A stretch of DNA of 64,000 bases, from positions 248,001 to 312,000 of the forward strand of contig CAJQUW010001406.1 of NCBI GenBank assembly GCA_907163375.1. Direction: 5' to 3'. The position numbers were made by a program, and so were the translations under genes. Every line of letters starts with the position of its first letter. Position 1 is the stretch's first letter. This DNA comes from Prostheceraeus crozeri. Its lineage: Eukaryota > Platyhelminthes > Polycladida > Euryleptidae. A model generated the notes under the pieces. The model was not told where the DNA came from and did not search any database. It was given only the letters and a program-made list of their open reading frames with translations. Below are positions 24,226-35,699 of this stretch, in pieces.

Positions 24226-25441
24226 CCCTATCAGGACCGGGCGATTTTAGCGTCGTAGGACCGGGGGGGAGGGGGTAAATTTTCCATGTTTCGATGGATG
24301 TAATTTAAGAAAATATGTTAAATAGATTTCGAATTTCCTCTTTCGGATGGTAGTGTCTATTTTGCATGATTCTAAGACCTTCATACCAAAAATTCAAATT
24401 TAAAAATTGAAGATTCAATTTTTTCATTTTTTATGAATGTATTCATTGCAACTTAAGTATTTCTGCAAACTTTTACTCAAGCATGTTTATATGGTGTTAT
24501 AAGTATAATATTCTACGTTAATTTTTAGTACTATAAATATCAATTTGAAATTTGGACGTAAATAATGTCTTTTCTTGTATTATTGCATTTTTCTATCTTT
24601 ACAAATGTCTCGTTTTAATGACATATTCGCCATAAAGTCAATGTCGTGATGCATTCCGAATGCAATCTTTCGAATGGTGATGTGTATTTTGCATTATTCT
24701 GTGGATTTCATATCTAAAAATTCGCATAAAACTTCATATTTTCACACTTTACATTTACATGTATCCATTACATGCACAATTACACACATACAATGTGCAT
24801 GTACTCATTTTAGGAGGCAAGATGAATGTGTATGTCAACAATCTTGAATTGCACATGCATAAATATCATGTAAATATGATAGACATTATTTTGAATATGT
24901 AATATAAATTAAATACATTAACATTATGAGAAACATCATATCAATAATCAATGCTACTCGAAATGAAAGCCATCAATTTTCTAAAAGGTACTTTCAAAAA
25001 TGACCTTGAAAACCGACCTTACAGTAGGTTAATTTCGCCTAAATGTCTACTGAAACTTCAACATACATACAAACTAAAAGTCTCAAACAATGATGCTTCT
25101 ATCTGATTTATTTTAGGAGAATTAAGAAGAAGGTGTTGCAGTACCTGATAGGGATTCAATATTAAAACATAGAGATCCACGGCCTAGTAAGAAGCATTGG
25201 TAAATACTTACAGCGGCCAATCGACCCTACTTTAAAAGAGACGAGAAATAAATCAAAACTGATAATCAATTTTTTTATGTCTGGGTCTTTTTAAAAAGTA
25301 GTCAACATATGTATCGGAATTTCAAACTTACTCAAATCTTCCAAAACTGTGATTACTAGGTAGGAAATGCACTAAACTGCCATGAAATAATATTTACTTG
25401 ACTTAGTCATGTGGGTTGTGCCCCTCCTGATCCTGATAGGG
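24226..25441. mobile_element. piggyBac-like MITE
   Basis: The left end CCCTATCAGGACCGGGC is inverted at the right as CCTGATCCTGATAGGG. It is flanked by TTCA (24222-24225) and TTAA (25442-25445). CCC termini at a TTAA duplication are the piggyBac signature, and the left site has one substitution. A run of G at 24262-24275 follows the left end. The 1216-bp interior is very AT-rich with no frame of note. Confidence 0.7.
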
Positions 25442-25445
25442 TTAA

Positions 25446-26404
25446 GCAGTATTTTGATGGAAATTTTATGTCAATTATGAATTATGTTGTAAGCCTTGCT
25501 GTCAAAACTCAAGGCGCTACAATACTCCTCAAAAGTACTTGAACTGAATGACTATCCAAAAGTTCCCAACTATGTGGCAACAAGTAATATCAGACAAGAA
25601 GGCAATGAATCCGTAGAATATTCATACTAAAAGATCCCTTACATCAGATGATATCAACAACAAAATCAATGCAATATTTCAAGAGTTCAGGCTTCCTGTT
25701 CGAATGATTCACGAATCATTCATTCTCAGAAATGCACTAAACAAACAGCAGCAAAAACATCAAATATGCAGCTCAAAATCATGGCTGAATCCTGGAAAAG
25801 AATTGTCTCAAAGAAATGGTTGCATGCGAAATAATTTAACAAATGCAAGGAACACTTTATCATGAAATCGAATTCCATATCTTTTCATTTCATTTCTATT
25901 TGATTATAGAACGCATTATGTCTACAACAAAAATCAATTCGAAGACAAGCGATCTTTAAAAAAATTCGAATTAGTGCGTAGCCTTGTCTTCATTATTTTT
26001 GAAAGACACCTGCTCCACTGCTATAATTGCAAGTGCGAAAAAACAAAGTTGCACATGTAATCAGCACACTTGCTGATATTTAACATTGATAATATTAGAG
26101 ATTTAATTGTCACAGACATGCATGTACAATTGTAAATGTACAACGACAGTAGTTGACAGCGATGTGCAGAGCTATCCGCACTACGCGCAAATGATGCGTT
26201 CCAGGAAAAGCTTCTGTTGACGCGCATCTGCGTAAATCGGGGCTAAGTCATCATCAGCCGTTTGTTCTGCACTTGTGAAGACAGGCCTCCAATTTCTCCT
26301 GTCTTCCGCCCGCCTTCACAGTCGACACCGTTCCAATAGTAGTCTAGGTCGTCTCTCCATCTCGTTGGTGGTCTTCCTTTGCATCTTTTCCATTCAATAG
26401 GGCA
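25446..26404. other. No gene seen
   Basis: AT-rich, with no open frame or end motif that I can use. Confidence 0.4.
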
Positions 26405-27595
26405 CTAACTAGTGAGGTTGTATGTCCACCTTTTGTCCTTCATTTTGGATATATGTCCAGCCCACTTCCATCTCGCCTTCTTCTTGGTTATGAGTAAGTC
26501 TGTTAGGCCCGTCTGCTGTCTTACCCGTGCGTTTGTTTTCCAGTCTTCCCATCTAATCTTTTCCATGCTTCTTTTCATCTTGTGCTGAGCTGCTGCTATC
26601 TTTTCCTTCATCCTCTTGTTAAGTGTCAATGTTTCAGTGGCGTATGTCATGCAGGGCATCACACAAGCATCGAAGAGCCTCTTCTTCAAGCTCCTTTGAG
26701 CTCTACTTTTTAATATATCCGAGTACTTGCCGAAGGCTTTTCCGCACACGATTCTCCACTTGATCTTATCATCCTTTTTTCTAGGGGAAAATTTTTTTCA
26801 GGATAGTTGCACTCTTCGCACTCATTTGTCACTTCATTATCAATACTTATTTGCTGTTGTTGACATCCTGCTCCGACATCTGCTGTCATCCTGCTGTTGA
26901 CACCTTTCTGTTCATTATTAGGCCGTGCCGTCTACTTTCTGTTGCCAGGTCTTGTAGCATTCTCTCGTGAGCGTTCCCAGTCATTGTTAGGAAAACGATA
27001 TCGTTTGCAAATCGAAGATTTGGCTGGCGTTCTCCATTTATGCTGATTCCTTCTTCTTGCCAATCAATGTTCCGGAAGATGTTCTCTAGGCACACATAGA
27101 AAAGTTTTAGTGAGATGTTGTCTCCTTGGCGCACTCCCAATTTAATACTGATGTCTTCTTTAGACTCTTCTAGATGGACTCGTATTTTTGTGTCTTTGTA
27201 AATGTTTTGCAGTAGTGTAATACATATTTTATTTATACCGTGTGTTTTTAAGGTGCTAAAGACAGACGAGAGCTCCACTGAATCAGATGCCATTTGGACG
27301 TCAATAAAGACCATGCAAATGGAAATGTTACATTCCTCATATTTTTCTTTTAGTTGATAAAATGTGTGCAGATGGTCTATCGTTGTAAACCATTCGTCAT
27401 TACGGAATCCAGCTTGTTCTCGTGGCTGTTGCTTATCCAATTCCTTCGTCATTCTGTTCACTACATTTTGGTAAAAATTTTGTAAGCGTTCGACAGCAGA
27501 CATGTCGGGCGGTAATTGTTTAGGTCGTTTTTGTGCTTGGACTTATCACCATCTCTGTAGGCCCTAATGAGTAGATGAGAGTGCCTAACCATTAG
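26405..27595 (-). pseudogene. LINE reverse transcriptase remnant, catalytic Asp lost
   Basis: Reading down the minus strand from 27595: NYRPTCLLSNAYKIFTK, a frameshift, then MTKELDKQQPREQAGFRNDE, ICMVFIDVQMASDSVE, IKLGVRQGDNISLKLF, LRFANDIVFLTM and ATESRRHGLIMN (to 26886). After a gap the C-terminus follows: LKKRLFDACVMPCMTYATET, VRQQTGLTDLLI and KARWKWAGHISKMKDKRW. All polymerase blocks are in the usual order for an RTE/CR1-like LINE. The catalytic FADD box reads FAND (AAC codon at 27003-27005), and the first aspartate block reads ASDSV. Both changes and two frameshifts make it inactive. Confidence 0.9.
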
Positions 27596-27642
27596 TATCT
27601 CATGTAGTCAAGGTAGCGGAAAGCTAATTGATCACTCACCAT

Positions 27643-27785
27643 CAGTGTTTTTTTGAGCGAGCTGAGCGACTGAGCGGTATTTTTTCAAGTTTTTGATGAG
27701 CTGATGAGCGAGCGAAAAAAATATTCTGTGAGCGAAAATTGAGCGAGCGGTGATTTTTTGTCGTGAGCGAGCGGTTGAGCGAACC
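27643..27785 (+). mobile_element. hAT-like terminus, GAGCGA-rich (left)
   Basis: Starts CAGTGTTTTTTTGAGCGAGC and carries about ten GAGCG words in 140 bases. The matching terminus, in inverse orientation for the first 13 bases, ends at 32337. The flanking octamers differ (ctcaccat here, gttttgtg there), so either this is one 4.7-kb element whose target duplication was lost, or the two ends belong to separate insertions. Confidence 0.6.
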
Positions 27786-28786
27786 ATTTTTAGAAAAAAA
27801 CTAAAAAAAGATCAAATAATCAAAAAGGCGAAATATTTGAAAAGTTATTTTAAAAATGGCTCCTAGTTCATGCATGTATATAACTCGATTGATGAACAAA
27901 ACATCCTTACTTTTTTTCTCTCCTGTGGATCTCTCACTCTTGACAATATGCATTGAATGCCTGTCTGGATTATACTTGTGGATATGAACTTGGCAAGAAG
28001 AAGGTCTTTGTGATCGATGATGTGCTGAACATCTGACATAATTACTAAGTCGTTGAAAATCTTCTAATTGTAAAATTGATAAGTTTATTTTGCTTACATC
28101 CTTTTTCTGATAGCCTCCTTAAGTTAGAATAATCAGGTTTTGAAATGTCTTCTTGTTAGTTCTTGATCTTTAACAGCTCATTTGGACAATATATCAGAAC
28201 CATTATTAAGTGAAAAGGAATACAGCATTTAATGGTGTCCAACATTTAAAATAATGAGTAGTAATCAGTTGGAGTGATAAATCTTGGGTGACCATGCTGA
28301 CTACGCTCTGCTGCACCCTTCATTCTATTTCTTGCCACGGTGAGTGTCATTGCAAAGACATCTCTTTCATCTGTGATTTATATGCTGTACTTACATGTAA
28401 TTCTTCTTTCTTCACTTGAGATCAACATGTTGGACAAAGAATTGTTGGAGGTCAATAAATAATAGTTAGACAATTTAAAGATTGATTTTTTCAACTCGTT
28501 TCAAAGAAACCATTAATCAAGGTGTCAAAGTATATATTCTAACATTTTAAACAGCTTTCGTAATAGTACTGTCTCCATTTTACAGCTACGATGATATCTT
28601 TGTAGATAAAATATAAAGTGCTGAGAGTTGATTACAACTAAGATATTGAAAATCGAACCATGCATTTCAACTGTACCATGCAGTTGAAATACATTGAGCT
28701 CAATTTAGGATATTTTACTTGCAATTAGATCTTTCGTTGTCTTATGCGTAAGGTTATTCATTATGCAACTTTCCAGGAGGTAAGTA
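27786..28786. other. No gene seen
   Basis: AT-rich with no recognisable transposase despite lying directly inside a hAT-type end. Confidence 0.4.
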
Positions 28787-28938
28787 AGATATCGCTTTTT
28801 CAAGTTTATTACGATTTTTTTTCGAAGTAAAATTCCTCGATGCGCTTCGTCTCCATGGTCAGTCTAAAGGCTCTTCACTTTCAGCGAATTTTACTTCGCA
28901 AAAAAATCAAAATCGTCCTTACTTTAGAGGAGCGATAT
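28787..28938. repeat. Imperfect foldback
   Basis: Arms of about 50 bases: gatatcgctttttcaag, acgatttttttt and cgaagtaaaattc on the left pair with gaattttacttcg, aaaatcgt and gagcgatat on the right. There are mismatches and small bulges. Size and layout fit a small MITE. Confidence 0.55.
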
Positions 28939-29129
28939 TTTTCCTGCCCCGTGGAAGTCTACACAATATTTATTTTTTTCATAAACTAATTTATTTAAAT
29001 TGAATACATAACAAAAATAATACCATCGTTTAAAACACGCTCTAAAAAAGTATTACAAAAAGTAATAAGTGAAAGTCAAAAAATTCAAAAAAAGTCTCCT
29101 CTTGCCTCGGCGTTGACCACTATGGCAGG

Positions 29130-30400
29130 GACCGCTGATGTGTTGTTGGCTGGTTGTCATCGCATTGAGCGGTATCCCCTGAGGCACATCTCCATGGCCT
29201 GTACTAAAGCGAAGCTGACGCGTGTTCTTATGAATGCCACTTCATCGGCATAGGCGGTTTTCTTTTTCAAAGAAAGGAGATGTGCAATTCTTTTTATCGC
29301 CTTTCTCGCTGCGGGCCCACATCCACTAGATGAGGAAAAACCATCGGGAGAAAGCTGGCATGCTCCACTTCTCGCACTCTTTCTTCATATTGCCGACGCT
29401 TTTCCTTTTCGTGAAGGGCATATACACTTGACGGATGCTTGGGTGTTGAGGCGCTATGTGGACAGAAAACTCTGATATCCATGAATGTTTTATGGAAACG
29501 ATTGCCGTAAAGGCCACTCGCGCAGACGTCCAAGCGTGCTTCATCCCGTTGTAGCAGTTCTGTATTCGAACGTTTCTCCCGTGATTGGTTAAAGAAGTGG
29601 TTCAGTAGCTACATTGTGTGTTACGTCCGACAAGAGATTTGCAAACAAATCACGAAGAGCATTGTGCCTCAGGTTGATGAAGCCACCGACGTGGCATGAG
29701 AGAGCATGAGCAAAACTGAATGCCTTTCCGCAAACGCATCGTGCTGGTAATCGTGATGGCTGCCATCCATATCTCAAGCATAGCGCATCCCTGAAAGTAG
29801 TTTTGTCGATCGAGAAGCCATACTTTTGAATGGGAAGAACAAGTAGCCACGATGACGCACCGGTTTCGCGAGATATAGTGCTGAGATATTTTTGATTCTC
29901 ATCGAGTCTGCTGTGCATTTCTTTAGCGATTTTTGCTTGCTTTTTCCTGTTTTCCAATCTCAGTACTGACTTGATTTCAAGCTGCTGTCCGTTTACTTCA
30001 GATATATCATCTTGCTGCAGAGGAGAACTAAGTCGGACTGAATTTTCATGAGCAGATTCAAGGTCACTTAACTTTCTGAGATCAAGACCTCCCTCTCTCA
30101 CTGGGAGTGCAAGTAGATCACGTTCAATTTCACCAAGTGGCCCTTTTCCTGTGATAGCTGGAATGAAATTTCTTGAAATCTGGTCATCAAGTAGCGTCAC
30201 TTTAGAAGCAAATGTTGGAGTTGTTCTTGTAAGGTAGTTAAACTTTGGGAGTAATCCGCGAACAAAATCACAATAAGCTGTTTGAGGAGCACTGATTGCA
30301 AAACCTGAGAGTCGATAAATCATTTCATAAATTTTTCTCAATTTATTGGCTAGCATTTCATCACACATTTTGTGGGATCCAATTACCGATCCCAAAACCG
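29130..30400 (-). pseudogene. Retroelement polyprotein C-terminal half
   Basis: The minus strand from 30400 down to 29589 is one long frame: FAISAPQTAYCDFVRGLLPK, TRTTPTFASKVTLLDDQISR, FIPAITGKGPLGEIERDLLA, LPVREGGLDLR, SSWLLVLPIQKYGFSIDKTT, FRDALCLRYGW, then CVCGKAFSFAHALSCHVGGF and RHNALRDLFANL. After a frameshift it continues (29560-29130) with RLDVCASGLYGN, FMDIRVFCPHS, EKRRQYEERVREVEHASFLP, GPQRERR and SFALVQAMEMCLRG. This order is known to me from reverse transcriptase proteins abundant in corals, sponges and molluscs. The CxC-HxxxC cluster and the D-DxR-E-K-Y pattern suggest a zinc-binding and a nuclease-like domain. The upstream polymerase is missing. An N-terminal fragment of the same family lies at 45395-45990. 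Confidence 0.8.
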
Positions 30401-30412
30401 TGTGACCAGCAA

Positions 30413-30457
30413 TATAATAATAATAATATAATATCATATATATATATAATAATTATA
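30413..30457. repeat. AT/ATA microsatellite
   Basis: Runs of ataataataata and atatatatatata at the upstream edge of the minus-strand retroelement fragment. Confidence 0.8.
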
Positions 30458-30659
30458 TGCAACACAACATTTGCAGTTAATTTGCTCTATCTTCGCATGC
30501 AGTTTACTGTACTATTTACTTGCGGTGTACAGGCTACAAAGAAACTTACTACGATATGCAGTAAGAAAAAGCATAGTGCTTATGGAAAGTGGTTGCAAGA
30601 GTGTGGGAGTCTGGAAAGATGTCCAAATGTTGGACATTGGCAGATGGCTCGACTGGGGA

Positions 30660-31575
30660 GTTGAAGTTTGCAAGCTCTCATGGAACGATTGGTGGAACAT
30701 GGGCTACTGGCAGTGAAGCGGAAGCATCAATGGACATATGATGTGTTCCATGCCCCTGCTAATCTGACACGTAGAGGAATACGGACCGACCCACAGTGTT
30801 ATCTGTGTGACATGCCAGTCCTCGTCGTGCACTCTCTGGCCATCATGTGGCACTATAGAGAGCATGCTACACGCACCGGTGCGGCTTGGTCCTGCAAGCG
30901 ATTGTGGAAGCAATCTCTCTCCCCCACTACGTTTGTGAAGTTAGCGGAACCACTCAAAGGAGCCACCACTATCTTCAAATTTGAATTTCTCTATAGCGAC
31001 TGCGAATTTGTGGAATCTGATCAGGGGCTGAAATTGATAAAGTAGAAGTTGTTTCGAACAGGATCTCGCTGTACTAAATAATGATTCCGCTCGGCGGTTC
31101 CGCCAACTTTACAAAAGTCTCCCCTACAGGCAAGTAACAACGGGAATTGACTTTGTGTACCGAGTGGTCAAACAAAGAGACGAAAGACTCATCGTGCGAT
31201 CTGTACCTCAGAAGTAGGAAGTGATCGGAAATTATCCACTTGATCGACGCGATAGGGAAGAAAATGATTATGGGCGAACTAACTGTTCCCTGGGAAGAGA
31301 GCGTTAGGGATTCCCATGAAGAGAAAACTGAGGAATATAAATAACTGGCCGAAGGGATTCAGAAGCAAGGGTGGAAATATGAGCTCATGCCTTCTGAGAG
31401 TGGGATGCCGCTATTTCGTTGCTCCATCGGTGAGGAAATTTCTTGTTAAAGCGGGTGCTTGAGTCTAAACACCACTATGAAGAAGTTGAGTGCAAAAGTG
31501 GAAGAAGGTAGGACCTAGGCGCAACGAGCTGCTGCGGACCGACCATCTTGACAGATACTTAACTTAGTGGGCCGA
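30660..31575 (+). pseudogene. Retroelement C-terminal nuclease-like remnant
   Basis: On the plus strand, near 31255-31345, the frame reads KKMIMGELTVPWEESVRDSH and EEKTEEYK, a stop, then LAEGIQKQGWKYELMP. A shift gives VGCRYFVAPSVRKFLVKAG, then TTMKKLSAKVEE. This ELTVPWEE ... ERKxxKY ... GW ... EVGCRGF order is the common C-terminus of a group of invertebrate retroelement proteins and fits a PD-(D/E)XK-type nuclease fold (inference). Upstream, DVFHAPANLTRRGIRTDP and QCYLCDMPV at about 30740-30820 may be the zinc-cluster part, with later frames of uncertain register. It lies head-to-head with the minus-strand remnant at 29130-30400. Confidence 0.65.
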
Positions 31576-32160
31576 AATCTCAGTGACGGCTGGCGCCAAT
31601 GTGTCAGGTTTTTTGTGTGCAGCATTTTCTGCTTCACATAATTTAACAATTTTGTTTATCAAGCGATTCTTTTTATAGCAGATTTCTAACACTCAGTAAT
31701 TGATTACTACTGAGTTGATTACTCAGTACTCAGTTACTCGTATCATGTATTTTATCTTTAGCTACTTTAGGAATTATCTATTAATTTGTCACGATTTCAT
31801 GTAAGTTCATTTTCAATTGTCAACGCTTTACATGGTTTCTTGACACACCATGCGAATTTTCTCCAAGTTTTGCGCTAAGAATTGTATATACTAATTCATG
31901 TGATCAGCATGTAAGATTAAGTTTAGATTATTGCCCATTTCTATACATACAAAAAGAATTCTGCGGTTATGTATATCAAAATATATTGTTTCAACTAATT
32001 TTCTGCAATAACTACCTTCTTAATACATTGGTATGATGGTCTACATTATTTCATTGTGGTTCAAATTTCACTTAAAATGAAATTTCCCTTTAACGTCTTA
32101 AAGGTGTTTATTAGAATAAAAGCATGGAATTAGCTTTGAATATAAAAAAGGTTTGTAGAA
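31576..32160. other. No gene seen
   Basis: AT-rich, with the direct repeat ttactgagt/tactcagt around 31695-31735. No coding signal. Confidence 0.4.
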
Positions 32161-32162
32161 TT

Positions 32163-32337
32163 AAGGAGGGCATTATCGAGAAATGAGCGAGCGAGCGGCA
32201 TTTTTCGATGATTTTGAGCGGTGAGCGAGCGAAAGGATGATTTTGAGGAAATGAGCGATGAGCGAGCGAAAGGGCGAATATGAGCAAATGAGCGATGAGC
32301 GAGCGAAAGCGGAATTTCGATCCACTCAAAAACACTG
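32163..32337 (+). mobile_element. hAT-like terminus, GAGCGA-rich (right)
   Basis: Ends CTCAAAAACACTG, the inverse of the CAGTGTTTTT-GAG start at 27643. The last 175 bases carry about ten GAGCGA words on the plus strand, the same strand as at the left end. Immediately beyond it an open recombinase-like frame is cut off, so this end was inserted into that older element. Confidence 0.6.
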
Positions 32338-32338
32338 G

Positions 32339-32863
32339 TTTTGTGATAAAAACTGTGCAACCATTCCTTTTAATGTTCTGTTAGCTCGTTTGAAATTGTC
32401 ATCGTTGATAATGTCAATTTTTCGATCTGTCTCACAAGAGGTTAAATAACGTTGAATAGATGCTCTCAGACAAATTAAACTTGCTGGGGCGTATAAATTA
32501 CCATCTTTTGTTCTTGTTTGTGCGTAAAACAGTCGTAAATAGTTGTTAAGGTATTGTATCGGAACATCTTAAAAATTCTTTAAATTTGTTCACATGCTGT
32601 TTCGTTTGATTTGCTGTTGATTTGGGCACCGCACTTTTTTCAATTGAATGAAGATACTCTAGTTGTTCGTCTGTTAAATTAGGTAGCTCACAATCTTCAT
32701 CCAAATCAACTTGGAACTCGCGACTTAGCTCTTTTAGGAATTTTTCATTGGATTCGAAAGTAACAAATTTGAGCTGATCGTCTGATAGACCGCATATTTG
32801 TCCTCCCGGTATATTTGTGAGATTGAGGAGAGACATGACGCTTCCACACCTATTAATACTCAA
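32339..32863 (-). pseudogene. Tyrosine-recombinase-like element fragment
   Basis: From 32863 the minus strand reads GQICGLSDDQLKFVTFESNE, then ELPNLTDEQLEYLHSIEKSA, VPKSTANQTKQHVNKFKEFL. A frameshift leads to NNYLRLFYAQTRTKDGNLYA, PASLICLRASIQRYLTSCE and FKRANRTLKGMVAQFL, ending exactly at the GAGCGA-rich terminus. PKST-xxT-xxxxxxFxEFL, LxxFYAxxRxKDGxLYxxxSL and IxRYL are the core-binding (SAM-like) part of Crypton/DIRS-related tyrosine recombinases and of host proteins derived from them, such as the ZMYM2/QRICH1 group. The catalytic domain is missing, replaced by the inserted terminus. One frameshift argues against a host gene. Confidence 0.65.
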
Positions 32864-33030
32864 ATGAATGGTATTTGTGGCTTTACATCATTTCTACATT
32901 TTTTAATATCTTTATTTAAAAACTGTGTAATAACCACAAGAAAGTCGGAAATAATGTCAAAAAGTAGGAAATAATCAAGGTCATTCATACCATAGCGAAT
33001 GCACAATGGTATTAGATATCTCAATTCTCG

Positions 33031-33092
33031 GGTCCTAATGACAGAAAGCTTCGGCGGCTAACGCCGCCTCGGCTTTCTATCAGTAGTACCCT
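33031..33092. repeat. GC-rich hairpin in AT-rich DNA
   Basis: An imperfect palindrome runs from GGGTCCTAATGACAGAAAGC through TTCGGCGGC, a TAAC loop and GCCGCCTCGG, to GCTTTC...GTACCC. The inner stem is strong. It could be a small foldback element or the terminal hairpin of a lost one. Confidence 0.6.
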
Positions 33093-33534
33093 TGAATTTC
33101 GATAACTAATATACATTTTCCATTAATTATTGACACAAACTGCAAAATAAATGTCACAAACGATTTCACAAATGCTCACCATAATGCCTCGCCGGTTTGG
33201 GTAATCGTGGCGCTAACTTATCATAGTCTCGCGTTTCTTAGTGTTGACTATGATTAGAATTTTTCAGTTGATTGATATTTTCTGATTTCACTGACTTTTC
33301 TAATGCTGAACCGTCAGCATGGCTTAGTGAAGAAAACCGTCAGCGTGGCCCGACTAATGAAGAAGGTGAGACCTCGTGCTAGTCTTCGCGAGTGCGGTCG
33401 GGAAATTAAGGGTGTTGGCATCTTGTATTGACTTTGTCGTCATTTTGTTTACATATCCAATGTACTGCGACAGACCTTTGTTGTCAGGGTATATGTAGTT
33501 GACCACACGACGGGCGATCATAGTCACAATGGTT
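33093..33534. other. No gene seen
   Basis: Contains a partly repeated phrase (ctgaaccgtcagcatggc / aaaaccgtcagcgtggc near 33305-33350) but no coding evidence. Confidence 0.4.
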
Positions 33535-33682
33535 GCAAAAAGCCAGCGCTCCTTTATTTTACGGTCGATCTCAATTAGACTTTAAAATATTCAAAGTATG
33601 TAGGCGAGAAGTACAGTCAATTTTGTGTGCTTAAAAATCCAATTGAAATCGACCGCAAAATAAGAGAAAGCTGACTTTTTGC
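33535..33682. mobile_element. 148-bp MITE
   Basis: Inverted arms of about 42 bases: GCAAAAAGCCAGC, CCTTTATTTTACGGTCGAT and CTCAATT on the left; AATTGAAATCGACCGC, AAAATAAGAG and GCTGACTTTTTGC on the right. There are roughly eight mismatches. It sits about 65 bases before exon A1. Confidence 0.7.
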
Positions 33683-33747
33683 GGTCATGAGTGTGTTCGG
33701 AGAGACGACAATGTGCAGCGCAAGAATGACTTTGTTTCCTTTTTCAG

Positions 33748-33812
33748 GAACAGGAATTGCACCGATGGATCTCACCAATGACGCCGAAGAGGTGGCGCAT
33801 TCTATGAATTCG
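33748..33812 (+). CDS. Exon A1 of alternating-exon gene
   Basis: Acceptor ttgtttcctttttcag, donor TCG|gtgagt, 65 nt. It enters with two bases that complete a Gly codon, reads TGIAPMDLTNDAEEVAHSMN then S, and leaves in phase 0. It is homologous to A2 and A3 but older: nine differences from A2 across the 59 shared exon bases. A second AG (33752-33753) would drop six bases (Thr-Gly) without changing frame, and that is exactly the form of A2 and A3. The 59 bases upstream differ from A2 at only four positions, so they are better conserved than the exon. The upstream block is itself open in the same frame, so a longer exon starting near 33686 (ATG) cannot be excluded. Confidence 0.6.
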
Positions 33813-34592
33813 GTGAGTTGTCTTATGACAAGTAAGACGTTGTCATAGTGACCGCGGTTAGTAAATGTCCGTAATTTTTTGTGTTTATCAGTAAAATTTC
33901 CAAGGCTATATATATTCTTGTCAAAAGAAAGCTTGTAATTTTTTTCTGAATTCTCTGTCTGTGTCTCTAATGAATTTCCTAATAATTATTGTTAATGCAT
34001 TTTTTCAAATCCATTGTTGTGATTCAGTGTCGGAATGCTAAAATTTCCATCCAGCATTTTCGACATTTCATTTATTGATGCATGTATGTATAGGGCTCAT
34101 GGAATATGTTGGGATAGGGTTGAAGTTCTATGTTAAGGACCTGGTGTAGTGCATTATGAGCGCTGAAATAGACTGATTTTTGTGTTGTGTTATTGTCATT
34201 CTTACATTAGATAGGACTCTATATCGTGCAGCGAAATTGGGAAATTTAACTTAACTTGACCACGACACAATTTCCCAATCAATGTGTATTTTATGGATCC
34301 CAGCTTTCATGCATTTAGGGGAGAGAATCCCCTGTTCTCCTCCCTGAATTTTGATTCATCAATGAATTTCTAAGATTCGTCAGAAAATGCAATGAAAATA
34401 TGAGGGGTAGGGGTGAGGTATGGGCCCTTAAGATGGAGTGATGTCTTCATGAAGTAACGCGTGGTCCAGTCTTAAGACAAAACATCTTCATGAGACCATG
34501 CATAAGACCCATCTGATCACAAGTCATTATAAGTGATAATATCCATAAGTCCCCTCCAGCCACTGATGGACACCCTCTGCAACCCATGGGCC

Positions 34593-34722
34593 CAGGGATC
34601 ACAATTCACCCAAGAAAAAAAACGGAAAATCGGGAAAAACCGGAGTTTGAATTCATAAATTTGAAATATTTACATTAGACTAATTTCGTAAAAAACGGAA
34701 AAACGGAAAATTGCGATCCCTG
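34593..34722 (+). mobile_element. 130-bp hAT-like MITE, copy 1
   Basis: Ends CAGGGATCACAATTCACC and, inverted, CAGGGATCGCAATTTTCC. Flanks are catgggcc (34585-34592) and catggccc (34723-34730), 7 of 8 matching. ACGGAAAA words lie on the plus strand near both ends. Related copies are at 14683-14805 and, distantly, 530-654. Confidence 0.8.
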
Positions 34723-35699
34723 CATGGCCCCGTCTGGCGATTATTGGGCCCCTCTGACGATACATGGACCTTTTGAAGATGTTGAACCTTTTTGACTAGA
34801 CTGTGCATTATCGATGTTGTATGCCCTCTACTGGTACGTGATTTATGTTTCATTTGTACGTTTTTTGGCTCTTTAGTCGTTCCCCTCTCCTACACCGTAC
34901 CCCTATATAAAATGCTATAATACTCTGCTATACCGCCCTAAATAACCGATCGCCATAGAATTTCATAGCAAATTACTTGCCGGTTTTGTTCATATAGATG
35001 AAGTTTTCTAATGTAACGGTAGCCTCAGGGTAACTGAGGATTGGTTGGCCGATGGCTTAGGTATGATGAGAAAAACTGACTACGCACCAATTCAAGACAG
35101 CGTGTTGCAAAAAGTTCATGACGATCGATTTATGTATACATTGTAGGAGAATGATGTCTTCTGGCTTGGACTTTCATTACAGGAATTACCGGCCGATTAC
35201 AGCTTGTAGAAATTCTGCATACCGGTGTAGTATAATGAGCATATTATTTAATCATATTCAAGAAATTTTATTTATGTTGTTATTCGTCTTCTTTATTTTG
35301 ATACATTTTTGGCACCAATGGCGATTAATTTTATAAAATTCACATGTTCAATAGTATAGGTTTATGTACTCAAGAAGCAAACCGTACGTAGTGAAGTACA
35401 CATCTGTTCTTCTGTGTATGGGAAATACTCGCATACTGTGAGACTCATTATACACGCCAAAACATTTTGATTCAATCAATTCAGTTGATTTTTCAAGATT
35501 CAATTGATTTTTAAATGTAATTAATTATCCAATTAATTATTATGTATGGCTTTAGTGCATTAATAATCAATGTATTTTTTGTCGAAGCATAGTACCTATA
35601 GTGTGTAGGCGCATAAGGATTCTTAACTGTTTGAAATTGACTCTCAGATTACTTGCAATCGTATGAAAACTGAAAACGGGCCCCAGAAAAAGTAACATA

